This document shows positions 35,902-44,570 of a DNA stretch of 64,000 bases, in pieces. The stretch comes from Nostoc sp. ATCC 53789 (GTDB lineage: Bacteria > Cyanobacteriota > Cyanobacteriia > Cyanobacteriales > Nostocaceae), in assembly GCF_009873495.1 (NCBI RefSeq), contig NZ_CP046703.1:6228501-6292500 (forward strand), given 5' to 3'. The stretch's first letter is position 1, and every line of letters starts with the position of its first letter. Position numbers and translations under genes: made by a program. The notes below the pieces were generated by a model. It had not been told where the DNA came from. It did not search any database and was given only the letters and a program-made list of their open reading frames with translations.

Positions 35902-37374
35902 GTGTACGAATGGATATTGCCAAGTCTGAGCGAAATCTTGGCCCAAAATCAATCAAGTGTGGCTGAATGTTCACCTGGTAAAGCAGAGCGGCAGTGGCGT
36001 GTCAGCCTCGCAGCAACTGAACATTTGCTATTAAATACTTTAGCAGCTAATCCAGTTGACACAATCCAAGGATTAGTTTTAGCTGCACCTGCACCCTTAT
36101 TCAGTCAGCCAAAACTGACTCAAAACTTACAAACAGTAACTTTCACAGCAAAACCATTTAATCCGTTGGCACTGATGCCATTTCAGATGCCAGATGTCAT
36201 CGCACCCATAGATGAAGAAATCGCTCCTCATGAATCGGTACTTCCTTTATTACCTGCCGATCCTCTGGGGACAGAGCAGTTTTGCTTAGTTTTTACAGAT
36301 AAATTTAGATTAGTACTGGTTTTAGCAACCCACAAAAACGGTAAAAAAACCTTTTCATTTTCTTTTGAGCCGGAAGTAGTAGAGCAAGCTTGGCGATCGC
36401 TAGGTGCGAGAGTAATGCTGGCTAATCCAGAATTTTTTGCCCGTCTGGATGTATTAGTACAACAATATTCTCCGGTAGCACCAGATTGCCGCATCATGAT
36501 TCAGTTTAGTCAGTTGTTGCTTCAGGAATTAACGGAAGCAGAAGAGACTGGGGAAGAAGCAGGGGAGCAAGGAGCAGGGAGCAGGGGGAAAAATACCAAT
36601 TCCCAATTCCCAATTCCCAATCCCCAATCCCCAAATCCTGATGTCGAACTGCTCCAAGCCTTCGCTCACGAAGTTCGCACACCTTTAACAACTATTCGCA
36701 CCATGACTCGTCTACTGCTGAAGCGGCGAGATTTAGATGCTAGTGTAATCAATCGCTTAAAAATTATTGATCACGAGTGTACTGAGCAAATTGATCGCAT
36801 GGAGTTGCTGTTTAAGGCAGCAGAATTAGAAACTACTGCCTCTACAAAATGTCCAAAAACTCAACTCACACCGATGTCTTTAGATCAAGTGTTGCAGCAG
36901 AGCATTCCTCGGTGGGAACAAGCAGCGCATCGCCGGAACTTAACTTTAAATGTTGTTTTACCCCAGCAACTACCAACTGTGGTAAGTAATCCCATGATGC
37001 TCGATCAGGTACTCACCGGTTTGATAGAGAATTTCACTCGCAGCTTACCCTCTGGTAGCCATATTCAAGTACAAGTTATTCCGGCAGGAGATCAACTGAA
37101 GTTACAATTATCGCCGCAATTTGGGTGCAAAGATTCCAGTAAAGCCGCAACACCTGCAACGCCACCAATTCGCAAAGCCCTTGGTCAATTGCTGATGTTC
37201 CAACCAGAAACAGGTACGATTAGTTTGAATATTGCTGCAACCAAGCATTTATTTCAAGCGATCGGCGGTAAATTGATTGTGCGTCAGCGTCCACACTATG
37301 GGGAAGTTTTGACGATTTTCCTTCCCTTAGAAGTTAGCAATAAACATAAATCTGGAGCTAAAACTTGGGAGTGA
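35902..37374 (+). CDS. Histidine kinase with degenerate ATPase domain
   Basis: 490 residues, start as GTG at 35902. The N-terminal 210 residues resemble no domain I know. A HisKA-like helix pair contains H256 (AFAHEVRTPLTTIRTMTRLL). The ATPase part keeps an N-box-like LTGLIENFTRSLP, but where DxGxG is expected it has LQLSPQFGCKDSS, and the G2 glycines are replaced by TISLNIAATKHLFQ. ATP binding is therefore doubtful. Between the two halves lies a low-complexity linker (residues 214-246) made of intergenic-type repeat DNA. It follows the HAMP kinase by 190 bases on the same strand. It may be a signalling scaffold or a pseudokinase. Confidence 0.8.
   Translation: MYEWILPSLSEILAQNQSSVAECSPGKAERQWRVSLAATEHLLLNTLAANPVDTIQGLVLAAPAPLFSQPKLTQNLQTVTFTAKPFNPLALMPFQMPDVIAPIDEEIAPHESVLPLLPADPLGTEQFCLVFTDKFRLVLVLATHKNGKKTFSFSFEPEVVEQAWRSLGARVMLANPEFFARLDVLVQQYSPVAPDCRIMIQFSQLLLQELTEAEETGEEAGEQGAGSRGKNTNSQFPIPNPQSPNPDVELLQAFAHEVRTPLTTIRTMTRLLLKRRDLDASVINRLKIIDHECTEQIDRMELLFKAAELETTASTKCPKTQLTPMSLDQVLQQSIPRWEQAAHRRNLTLNVVLPQQLPTVVSNPMMLDQVLTGLIENFTRSLPSGSHIQVQVIPAGDQLKLQLSPQFGCKDSSKAATPATPPIRKALGQLLMFQPETGTISLNIAATKHLFQAIGGKLIVRQRPHYGEVLTIFLPLEVSNKHKSGAKTWE
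36541..36640 (+). repeat. Intergenic-type repeats translated inside the kinase gene
   Basis: The stretch joins GGGGAGCAAGGAGCAGGGAG with CCCAATTCCCAATTCCCAAT and CCCAATCCCCAAATC units, the same two repeat families that fill intergenic gaps at 26180-26322 and 26760-26968. It stays in frame and encodes a G/E-rich, then an N/P/Q/S-rich linker. Confidence 0.8.
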
Positions 37375-37793
37375 ATATTCATCAACTATTTTTTTAAATT
37401 ATAAATATTCACTCTAAATTAACGTCAATTAAAGAAACCTCTCCCTGCCTTGAAATTTAGTTTAAGGCAAAGTTTTTTATTCGACTAATTACCCCTTTAA
37501 ATGTGGATAAAATCTTTGGGTAATAATTCCTCTTCTCTCTGTGTTCTCTGCGCCTCTGTGGTTCGATAAATCACTTTTAAGCTGCATAGAGGAAAGCAGA
37601 GATTTTACGAGTTACCTTCAAAAGGCTTGTCTGAGAATTTATTGCGGACACAATATTACTCATTTAACTTACATGAAATTAAACAGGAATTAAATTCCTC
37701 TGACTTGCCATTTGTAAAAATAGATGCCAAAAATGGATATAAATTCTGGCTAACAGCCAAGTACACATTTGTGTAAAAACCAATAGGAGAATT
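37375..37793. other. Intergenic, 419 bases
   Basis: No gene is seen. It includes CTCTGTGTTCTCTGCGCCTC at about 37535-37556, a sequence repeated in variant form at about 59210-59236, followed by TGTGGTTCGATAAATC. The final 60 bases hold AGGAG before the AIM24 start and presumably its promoter. Confidence 0.5.
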
Positions 37794-38462
37794 ATGGCAC
37801 ATTTTGAAATAATCGAAAAAGAAAGCTTACGTTTAGTTAAGGTCACTTTGCAAAACGAAACAGTACGGACTGAATCTGGTGCTATGTACTATATTCGTGG
37901 CAACGTTCAGATGCAATCTAAAGCCCCTTCAGCAGGTGGGTTTTTAAAATCCTTAGCCACAGGAGAAAACATTTTCCGTCCTACATATACAGGTACGGGC
38001 GAATTATATTTAGAGCCGTCTTTAGCGGGATATCACATTCTAGAATTAGACGGTAGTGAATGGATTTTAGATAGTGGCGCTTATTGGGCTAGCGATGGCA
38101 GTATAGAAGTAGGAATTGAACGAAATAAATTTGTATCAGGCTTAATTGGTGGCGAGGGTTTGTTTCAAACAAAAGTCAAAGGTAGGGGTAAAGTGGTAAT
38201 GGTAGCACAAGGCCCTGTAGAAGTAATAAATTTACAAAATGACCGATTAGTTGTTGATGGAAATTTTGCGATCGCTCGCACAAATACTTTAAATTATCGC
38301 GTTGAAAAAGCTACTAAATCTCTTTTAGGTTCGATGACTTCTGGTGAATTTCTCGTCAATACTTTTGAGGGAACTGGGACTGTATTGCTTGCTCCCATAC
38401 CTTATTGGAAAGTCATGATGATTCGGCAAATTACTGCCGCGCTACCAAAAACTTCTAGCTAA
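37794..38462 (+). CDS. AIM24-family protein
   Basis: 222 residues. The three-fold beta-prism repeats of the AIM24 (TIGR00266-type) family are visible: VRTESGAMYYIRGNVQM, EGLFQTKVKGRGKVVMVAQG and GSMTSGEFLVNTFEGTGTVL. Yeast AIM24 is a mitochondrial inner-membrane protein; bacterial members are uncharacterised, and a lipid- or membrane-linked role is only suspected. AGGAG lies eight bases before the ATG. There is no signal peptide. The gene is monocistronic, converging with alaS, with a terminator between. Confidence 0.9.
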   Translation: MAHFEIIEKESLRLVKVTLQNETVRTESGAMYYIRGNVQMQSKAPSAGGFLKSLATGENIFRPTYTGTGELYLEPSLAGYHILELDGSEWILDSGAYWASDGSIEVGIERNKFVSGLIGGEGLFQTKVKGRGKVVMVAQGPVEVINLQNDRLVVDGNFAIARTNTLNYRVEKATKSLLGSMTSGEFLVNTFEGTGTVLLAPIPYWKVMMIRQITAALPKTSS

Positions 38463-38511
38463 TAATCATTAATTATCAGTTATATCATGTCCGCTTAAAG
38501 ATTGATGTCCA

Positions 38512-38552
38512 GATCCCCGACTTCTCAAAGAAGTCGGGGATCTAATTTTTCA
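38512..38552 (+). terminator. Hairpin terminator after the AIM24 gene
   Basis: AGATCCCCGACTTC and GAAGTCGGGGATCT form a perfect 14-pair stem with a TCAAA loop, followed by AATTTTTC. It lies 50 bases after the stop codon of the plus-strand gene. The core matches the terminator at 26338-26374. Confidence 0.85.
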
Positions 38553-38620
38553 CGAATGATTTAGTATTGCTATATAACTCCAAAGCTAATAGCAACGAAC
38601 TGGGGATTGTCAGATGTGGG

Positions 38621-41263
38621 TTAAGCCAATGCGGACTTTAAATCACTTTCTGCTTGTCGCAACGCATCTGGTAATTTACTCGCATCGCGTCCGCCAGCTT
38701 GGGCTAAGTTCGGTCTTCCGCCGCCGCCACCACCGCAGATTTTAGCGATCGCACCCACAAATTTACCAGCCTGTAAACCTTTTTTGTTAACTTCTGGACT
38801 AAAAGCTGCAACTATGCTAACTTTATCCGCTTCGGGAACAGAACCTAGCACCACTGCACCGTTACCGATTTTTTGTAACAGGCGTTCGGCTGCGGTTTTC
38901 AATGATTCTGGATCAACATTTTCTAATTGGGCGACGATAATTTTATGATCGCCTACAGTTTCGGCTGTTTGTAGCAAGCTGTCAGATTTAGCGATCGCTA
39001 ATTGTACCTTCAAGGTTTCCAATTCCTTCTGACTATTTCTGAGTTCGCTTTGCAGACTTGTAATTCTGTCTGGTAATTCTTCGGGTTTCACTTTAAAGCG
39101 ATCGCTCAAATCTTTAACTACTTTATCCCGCAGGTTGAGATAATCTAGGATTGCTGGCCCCGAAACAGCTTCAATGCGCCGCACCCCAGAAGCCACGCCA
39201 GCTTCCGAGATAATCTTAAACACGCCAATTTCAGCCGTATTACTCACATGAGTGCCACCGCAGAGTTCCATTGATACGCTAGGGAAGTCAATCACGCGAA
39301 CTTCATCGCCGTATTTCTCGCCGAACATGGCAACAGCACCCTTAGCTTTCGCCTCGGCTAAAGGTAATACTTCCACCTTTGCGGCGTGTGCTTGGGCAAT
39401 CCAAGTGTTTACCTGTTCTTCAATTTGTTGCACTTCTTCTGCTGTCAAAGCGCGGGGACAGTTGAAGTCAAAGCGCAATCTGTCAAAGGAAACTAGGGAA
39501 CCAGCTTGAGATATGCCATCATCAACAATTTTTTTCAACGCCGCTTGCAACAAGTGCGTTGCGGTATGGTTAGCTTGGGCGCGACGGCGACAAGCCGGAT
39601 CAATTTGGGCGGTGACGCGATCGCCTACGCGCAGTGTACCGCGTTCGATGCGTCCGAAGTGAACAAAGAAATCAGATTCTTTTTTAACGTCTTCCACCCG
39701 AACAACAATACCATCACCAGAGATATAACCGCGATCGCCAATTTGTCCGCCAGATTCAGCATAAAATGGCGTTTTATCAAGGACTATTTGTACCTGTGTC
39801 CCCGCTTCTGCTTCTTCTTGAGAAACACCTTCTAACAAAATCGCTTCGACTATTGCCGTCGCCGCCGATTGGGTGTAGCCTAAAAACTCGGTGACTTGGA
39901 TGTGTTCTGCTAGCTTGTCGAGGGAACCTTGGACAGTTAAATCGATGGTTTCATGTGCATCTCTACCACGTCCTTTTTGAATTTCCATTTGTGCCTCAAA
40001 TCCCTCAGCATCAACTGTGAGATTATTTTCTTCGGCAACTTCTTGAGTAAGTTCGAGGGGAAATCCGTAGGTGTCATAAAGTGTAAATGCACTTTCACCA
40101 CTAATTTGAGTGTTTCCTTGCTGTTTTACCTCTTGGATAATTTCTTCTAAGAGTTTTTCGCCTCTATCCAGAGTTCTAAGGAAATTGGATTCTTCTCGTT
40201 GCAACTCAGCTTTTATTGCTGCTTCCCTTTGGCGCACATTGGGGTAAGCTGATTCCGAAAGAGCGATCGCAGATTCGGCAACTTGGGTAGTAAATTCGCC
40301 AGAAATCCCAATTAATCGCCCATGACGCACCACCCGCCGAATCAATCGCCGCAGCACATAACCCCTTCCCACGTTAGAAGCGCGGATTTCATCAGCGATC
40401 ATGTGGACAACAGAACGAACGTGATCGCCAATGACTTTTAGGGAGACTTTGGTTTTTTCATCACTTTTGTGGTAGTCAATGCCAGCAATTTGAGCGGCTG
40501 TTTGAATTATTGGGAAAATCAGGTCAGTTTCGTAGTTATTGGGCACTTTTTGGAGTATTTGCGCCATTCTCTCCAAACCCATACCCGTGTCGATGTTCTT
40601 GTTTTGCAGTGGCGTTAAATTGCCTGAAACATCTCGGTTATATTGCATGAACACGAGGTTGTAAAACTCGATGAACCGGGAATCGTCTTCTAAATCGATA
40701 TTTTCGTCACCGCGTTCTGGGTGGAAGTCGTAATATATTTCTGAACAAGGGCCACAAGGGCCAGTCGGGCCAGATACCCAAAAGTTATCATTTTCGCCCA
40801 AGCGTTTAATTCTGGCTACCGGCACACCGATTTGATCGCGCCAGATAGCAAAGGCTTCATCATCATCTTCAAAAACGCTGACAACCAGATTTTGAGGAGA
40901 AAAGCCAAAGACTTGTGTGGAGATTTCCCAACCCCAAGCGATCGCTTGTTCTTTAAAATAATCACCAAAGCTGAAATTACCCAGCATCTCAAAAAAGGTG
41001 TGATGCCGTTTAGTGCGTCCGACATTTTCGATGTCGTTGGTACGGATACACTTTTGCGAAGTCGTAGCCCGCTTAAATTCTGGTGTCCTCTGCCCCAAGA
41101 ATATCGGCTTAAATGGTAGCATCCCCGCGATCGTCAGCAGTACGGTTGGATCTTCTGGCACGAGAGACGCACTTGGGAGGATTTGGTGACTCCGTTGGGC
41201 AAAGAAGTTGAGGAATGTGTTGCGAATTTCGTTACCGCTTAGGTACTGGGGATTTGAAGACAT
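38621..41263 (-). CDS. alaS: Alanine-tRNA ligase
   Basis: 880 residues, full length for AlaRS. The class II catalytic core includes GNEIRNTFLNFFAQRSH, TSQKCIRTNDIENVG (motif 2) and GMGLERMAQIL (motif 3). The editing domain has HTATHLLQAAL and the cysteine-bearing CGGTHV, which bind zinc. The C-terminal DHHA1-type domain has GGGGGGRPNLAQAGG. It charges tRNA-Ala and clears mischarged Ser and Gly. It is a core gene and supports a chromosomal origin. The start ATG at 41263 matches the family. Confidence 0.97.
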   Translation of the reverse strand: MSSNPQYLSGNEIRNTFLNFFAQRSHQILPSASLVPEDPTVLLTIAGMLPFKPIFLGQRTPEFKRATTSQKCIRTNDIENVGRTKRHHTFFEMLGNFSFGDYFKEQAIAWGWEISTQVFGFSPQNLVVSVFEDDDEAFAIWRDQIGVPVARIKRLGENDNFWVSGPTGPCGPCSEIYYDFHPERGDENIDLEDDSRFIEFYNLVFMQYNRDVSGNLTPLQNKNIDTGMGLERMAQILQKVPNNYETDLIFPIIQTAAQIAGIDYHKSDEKTKVSLKVIGDHVRSVVHMIADEIRASNVGRGYVLRRLIRRVVRHGRLIGISGEFTTQVAESAIALSESAYPNVRQREAAIKAELQREESNFLRTLDRGEKLLEEIIQEVKQQGNTQISGESAFTLYDTYGFPLELTQEVAEENNLTVDAEGFEAQMEIQKGRGRDAHETIDLTVQGSLDKLAEHIQVTEFLGYTQSAATAIVEAILLEGVSQEEAEAGTQVQIVLDKTPFYAESGGQIGDRGYISGDGIVVRVEDVKKESDFFVHFGRIERGTLRVGDRVTAQIDPACRRRAQANHTATHLLQAALKKIVDDGISQAGSLVSFDRLRFDFNCPRALTAEEVQQIEEQVNTWIAQAHAAKVEVLPLAEAKAKGAVAMFGEKYGDEVRVIDFPSVSMELCGGTHVSNTAEIGVFKIISEAGVASGVRRIEAVSGPAILDYLNLRDKVVKDLSDRFKVKPEELPDRITSLQSELRNSQKELETLKVQLAIAKSDSLLQTAETVGDHKIIVAQLENVDPESLKTAAERLLQKIGNGAVVLGSVPEADKVSIVAAFSPEVNKKGLQAGKFVGAIAKICGGGGGGRPNLAQAGGRDASKLPDALRQAESDLKSALA

Positions 41264-42510
41264 AGGTGTTTTTAACTTGAGACTTTAGACTCTAGACTTG
41301 GGCGTAGCGGCACTGGGTAAGTGTATTTTCATAAATAGCTTTATATATTCTTGCATTTTGTTTCATATTACCGCCAGCAAATTGTACAAGTCTGTGAGCT
41401 ATACGCAGTGATGAGGATGCCATTATCTAACTCTGGTAGGATGTCCTGCTTCTGTGCCCGCCCTAGACATCGTAATTTTGGTCTTTAAGATTAATCCTTA
41501 AGTCTTTAAGATTAATCCTTAAGCCTTTAAGGCTAATCCTTAAGTCTTTAAGATTAATCCTTAAGAAATAGTTTAAAATTCCCATACTAGGGTAGCAAAT
41601 GGCACTAAAACTGAAAGTATCAAATATTGCTTGCCTTACTAAGGGCAAAATTTAACTAATTTACCCGTATTAGGGGCAGGTTTTGACATCAAACTTTTTA
41701 TTTAGCTTTTTTTTCGAGATTTTATGATGTTGCAATCAATTAAACAACCAGTTAAACAAAAGATGTGAGTTAAGCAAAGAAACACAGATAAAGTGCGTAG
41801 GCAGAAACATTTTGTTTATCCTGCTAACACATTGTGAACCCAAGTTTCACGTCTCACTTAATTTGGGGATTTTCACCCGATAAATTCGTTCTGTAATTCT
41901 AGAGCTTATTAGTGCCAGAAAGCTCCTGTCCATAGCAGGAGGGAGCTTTGCTGTCTATTTAGTTCGCATTATTTTTGCAATTTCAGTCTTATCTTAATAC
42001 TTGATTAAAGCCTTGGTTATAAACCAAAAGGCTGAAGTCACCCATGAGAAATAAAATTTTTAATTCAACTATCTAATTTAAATTTTGATCGTTGAATCAA
42101 AAAACTTTATAATTTCTTAATTTTTCTCCATAAAAAGAAATTTATTTGTCTAATGTGGAGGTTATTCAGAGCTATTCATTTTTGTAATTTAATCAGCAAA
42201 ACAACACTTAAGAAAGCACATGAATAGGCTTGATACGTCTCAATATTATTCAGTATTTTTACTGTTTGAAAAACATAGTGTAAAGAAGACATTAGTTGTC
42301 AGAAGTGAATATTTCAGAAATGCTAGAAGTAAATATAAATTCTTGAAAGGAGATCAAATTTGGAAAAATATTGTGGATTTTTCGTAAAAAAAAAGTATAT
42401 AACCAGAAATCTAACTCAGCCTAAAAGATAATATTTAGTATTAGGCAACGATACTAGTAAATTACTCAACTTAATGTCTTTAAAATTTAAATAGGATAAA
42501 AAATAAAGCA
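41264..42510. other. Long intergenic region between alaS and the diguanylate cyclase
   Basis: About 1.25 kb without a supported gene. It contains four tandem 21-base repeats at 41481-41564, a hairpin at 41919-41949 (AAAGCTCC with GGAGCTTT), and very A+T-rich DNA from 42030 onwards. A minus-strand open frame over the repeats (41463-41648) only encodes a seven-residue repeat and looks incidental. A small RNA could hide here, but nothing specific can be named. Confidence 0.5.
41481..41564. repeat. Four tandem copies of a 21-bp unit
   Basis: The unit is GTCTTTAAGATTAATCCTTAA at 41481, 41502, 41523 and 41544. Copies 1, 2 and 4 are identical. Copy 3 reads GCCTTTAAGGCTAATCCTTAA, where the three changes fall in the two arms of the small palindrome and improve its pairing. 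Confidence 0.9.
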
Positions 42511-43533
42511 ATGAATATTTCTATTCTGGTCTTTGGAAAAAATAATTTTATCGCCACACTTCCAGATCAGATCCGTTATGCGGCTGCTTTTAGTGTAGAA
42601 GTTATAGACAATCTGAATCAAGCAGTGTCGCGGATTAAAATAGCGCCCCCCGATATAATACTTGTGCAGGCTAGCTTGGATGGCAGTATGGAACTGTGCA
42701 ATTGGTTGAAAGAGCAGACAAAACTATCCTGGATATATTGTATTTTATTCGAGGATCGTTTCCAGCAGCTTATTGATAGAAATAAGGGTTGGCACAGAGA
42801 ATTAGAGATGAGTGCTGCGGCTCTAAAACAAGGAGCCGATGCTTATATTTGGCATCTTATTGATGAAAAAACAGACCATAATTTAGCAGAGTTGACTGCC
42901 AATCATGGATTAATACTTGCTCAATTGACTGTTGGCTTGCGAAAAGCACAAAAATATCGAGATTTGATTCGGACAAATGATATGTTATCAGCGATCGCCT
43001 TAGCCGATTCGTTGACAGAATTAAATAATCGTCGTGCTTTAGAATGGGACTTACCGAGACAAATTCAAAGAGCGAGAACTCAAAAAACTTCCCTGAGTTT
43101 GATTATTCTGGATGTAGATCATTTCAAGAAAGTTAACGATACTCACGGGCATTTAGTAGGCGATCGCATTTTGCAAATATTATGTCAGCGTTTGCGGCAC
43201 AATCTGCGCTGTCAAGACACAGCATTTCGCTATGGTGGCGAAGAATTTGTGATTCTTCTGGCTAATACTACCGATGAGGAAGCAATATTAGTAGCCCGTC
43301 GTCTTAATCGCATAGTTAGCGATGAACCATTTGCACTCAATAATAAACTGACAATTAATATCACCATTAGTCTGGGCACAGCCAGTCTGCAAGCTGATGA
43401 TGATGAAAAAGGAGAAAGTCTATTGAATCGTGCCGATCAATGTCTCTTACAGGCTAAAAATGCTGGGCGTAATCGAGTTATGCACTCGAACCACCTATCT
43501 CATGTTTCACATTTGAAAGTTGTTTCTTCATAA
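42511..43533 (+). CDS. Diguanylate cyclase with receiver-like N-terminus
   Basis: 340 residues. Residues 1-140 look like a receiver, but the phospho-acceptor place has Q53 (IILVQASLDG) and the acidic pair near residue 10 is absent. The GGDEF domain (about 165-330) has the active loop G242-G-E-E-F246, the substrate-binding DVDHFKKVNDTHGHLVGD, and an inhibitory I-site R233-C-Q-D236 five residues upstream. It should make cyclic di-GMP with product inhibition. AGGA lies 14 bases before the ATG. It is monocistronic and converges with the peptidase gene across heptamer repeats. Confidence 0.93.
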   Translation: MNISILVFGKNNFIATLPDQIRYAAAFSVEVIDNLNQAVSRIKIAPPDIILVQASLDGSMELCNWLKEQTKLSWIYCILFEDRFQQLIDRNKGWHRELEMSAAALKQGADAYIWHLIDEKTDHNLAELTANHGLILAQLTVGLRKAQKYRDLIRTNDMLSAIALADSLTELNNRRALEWDLPRQIQRARTQKTSLSLIILDVDHFKKVNDTHGHLVGDRILQILCQRLRHNLRCQDTAFRYGGEEFVILLANTTDEEAILVARRLNRIVSDEPFALNNKLTINITISLGTASLQADDDEKGESLLNRADQCLLQAKNAGRNRVMHSNHLSHVSHLKVVSS

Positions 43534-43563
43534 TTTGTCATTTGTCATTTGTCATTTGTCATT
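43534..43563. repeat. TTTGTCA tandem heptamers
   Basis: Four copies of TTTGTCA in a row fill the gap between two convergent genes. The same family recurs at 49696-49715, 51449-51475 and, inverted, 51935-51956. Confidence 0.85.
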
Positions 43564-44245
43564 AATTTTTCCTCTGCACTCCTAACTCAGTATGACAATC
43601 TTCTACTGAAGTGCCTTGTCGCATAGCATTAACTAAAGCTTCGTAACTAGACCAATTTTCTTGTAGTAGGGTTTTTGCTTGGAGAGCATGAAACCGCAGT
43701 TTCTGTTGATAAACTGATTCAGAAAAGCCCAAAACTGTCAAGACTCCAATCAGTTTGCTTTTATCATCAGATCCACCCTCAGCATTATCAAAAACTAGGG
43801 TTTCAGCAGCAATACCAGCCATCCAAACAGTACAGTAGCGGTCTAGCATTTGGGCACTGATTTTACCCACTTCTAATTGAGAAGCTAATTCGCCATCATC
43901 AAAGCTAACACCACCTTGCCCAGGTTGCCCCTGTTTCCAGGCTTCCCAAGCGCTGAGTGTGTAGCCGGTAACGGGAATCCCCAGCAAGTAAGCAACCAAA
44001 AAATGCCCTGCTTCGTGGTGGACGATGCGATCGCGGTGTTCACTTGAAAAACCAGCAATCCAATCTAAAAAAATAGTACCACCCTTGCCTTGCAAGCTAA
44101 AACTATCTAACGTAGCTATGCCTAAGATAGCGAAGGTTGCAAGTGCCGGTACTGCTGGCGATAAATTCAAGAATGGCCCCAGCAGTACCGATAGGGTCAT
44201 GAGAAAGATAGATATTGCAACTAAATTTAAGGTAGTCTGGCTCAT
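43562..44245 (-). CDS. Membrane M41/FtsH-like zinc peptidase domain protein without AAA
   Basis: 227 residues. Two N-terminal membrane helices (about 5-24 and 30-48) precede a zinc motif H77-E78-A-G-H81 (IVHHEAGHFLVAYLLGIPV). Helices typical of the FtsH (M41) peptidase domain follow: YCTVWMAGIAAETLVFDNAEGGSDDKS is cut here as WMAGIAAETLVF and GGSDDKSKL, where the third zinc ligand (D) is expected. The AAA ATPase of FtsH is absent. Proteins like this are conserved in cyanobacteria and plants, with few functions known. A 50-base piece of this gene is repeated at 46287-46336. Confidence 0.85.
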   Translation of the reverse strand: MSQTTLNLVAISIFLMTLSVLLGPFLNLSPAVPALATFAILGIATLDSFSLQGKGGTIFLDWIAGFSSEHRDRIVHHEAGHFLVAYLLGIPVTGYTLSAWEAWKQGQPGQGGVSFDDGELASQLEVGKISAQMLDRYCTVWMAGIAAETLVFDNAEGGSDDKSKLIGVLTVLGFSESVYQQKLRFHALQAKTLLQENWSSYEALVNAMRQGTSVEDCHTELGVQRKN

Positions 44246-44570
44246 TGAGAGTTTTCTGAGAATCTGCTTAATATTTCTTTATTATGATGTGATCGCACAC
44301 CTTCTGTATCAAGTGTCTCTACAAATCCCTTGACGACGTAATTTCCCCATGAGAATTTGACTATCAGTGAAGAAATCTTACAAATATGGATATTCTGCAT
44401 AACAGCAATAAGTCAGCCTGATTCATAGTAAGCGGTTTAAAACCTATAGATGCCGTTTGCAGATAGACCAAAATAAATGCTGTTAAATATTTTATGTGAA
44501 AATTTAAAATCCAGATTTTAGAGGTAAAATTACCTGTTATTGTTCTTACCTTAAATTGGCACAAAAAGTT

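Noticed and set aside
34000..37374. Circadian or phototaxis kinase pair
   Set aside because: Neither protein has a KaiB-like, GAF or PAS domain that I can recognise, so such a role is not supported.
41481..41564. Possible CRISPR array
   Set aside because: The 21-base units are contiguous with no spacers, and no cas gene is near.
41463..41648. Minus-strand frame with a repeating seven-residue peptide
   Set aside because: The repetition simply reflects the 21-base DNA repeats. No ribosome site or family match supports translation.
43534..43563. Heptamer arrays as CRISPR or coding repeats
   Set aside because: They are seven-base tandem repeats without spacers and belong to a known intergenic class of heterocystous cyanobacteria.
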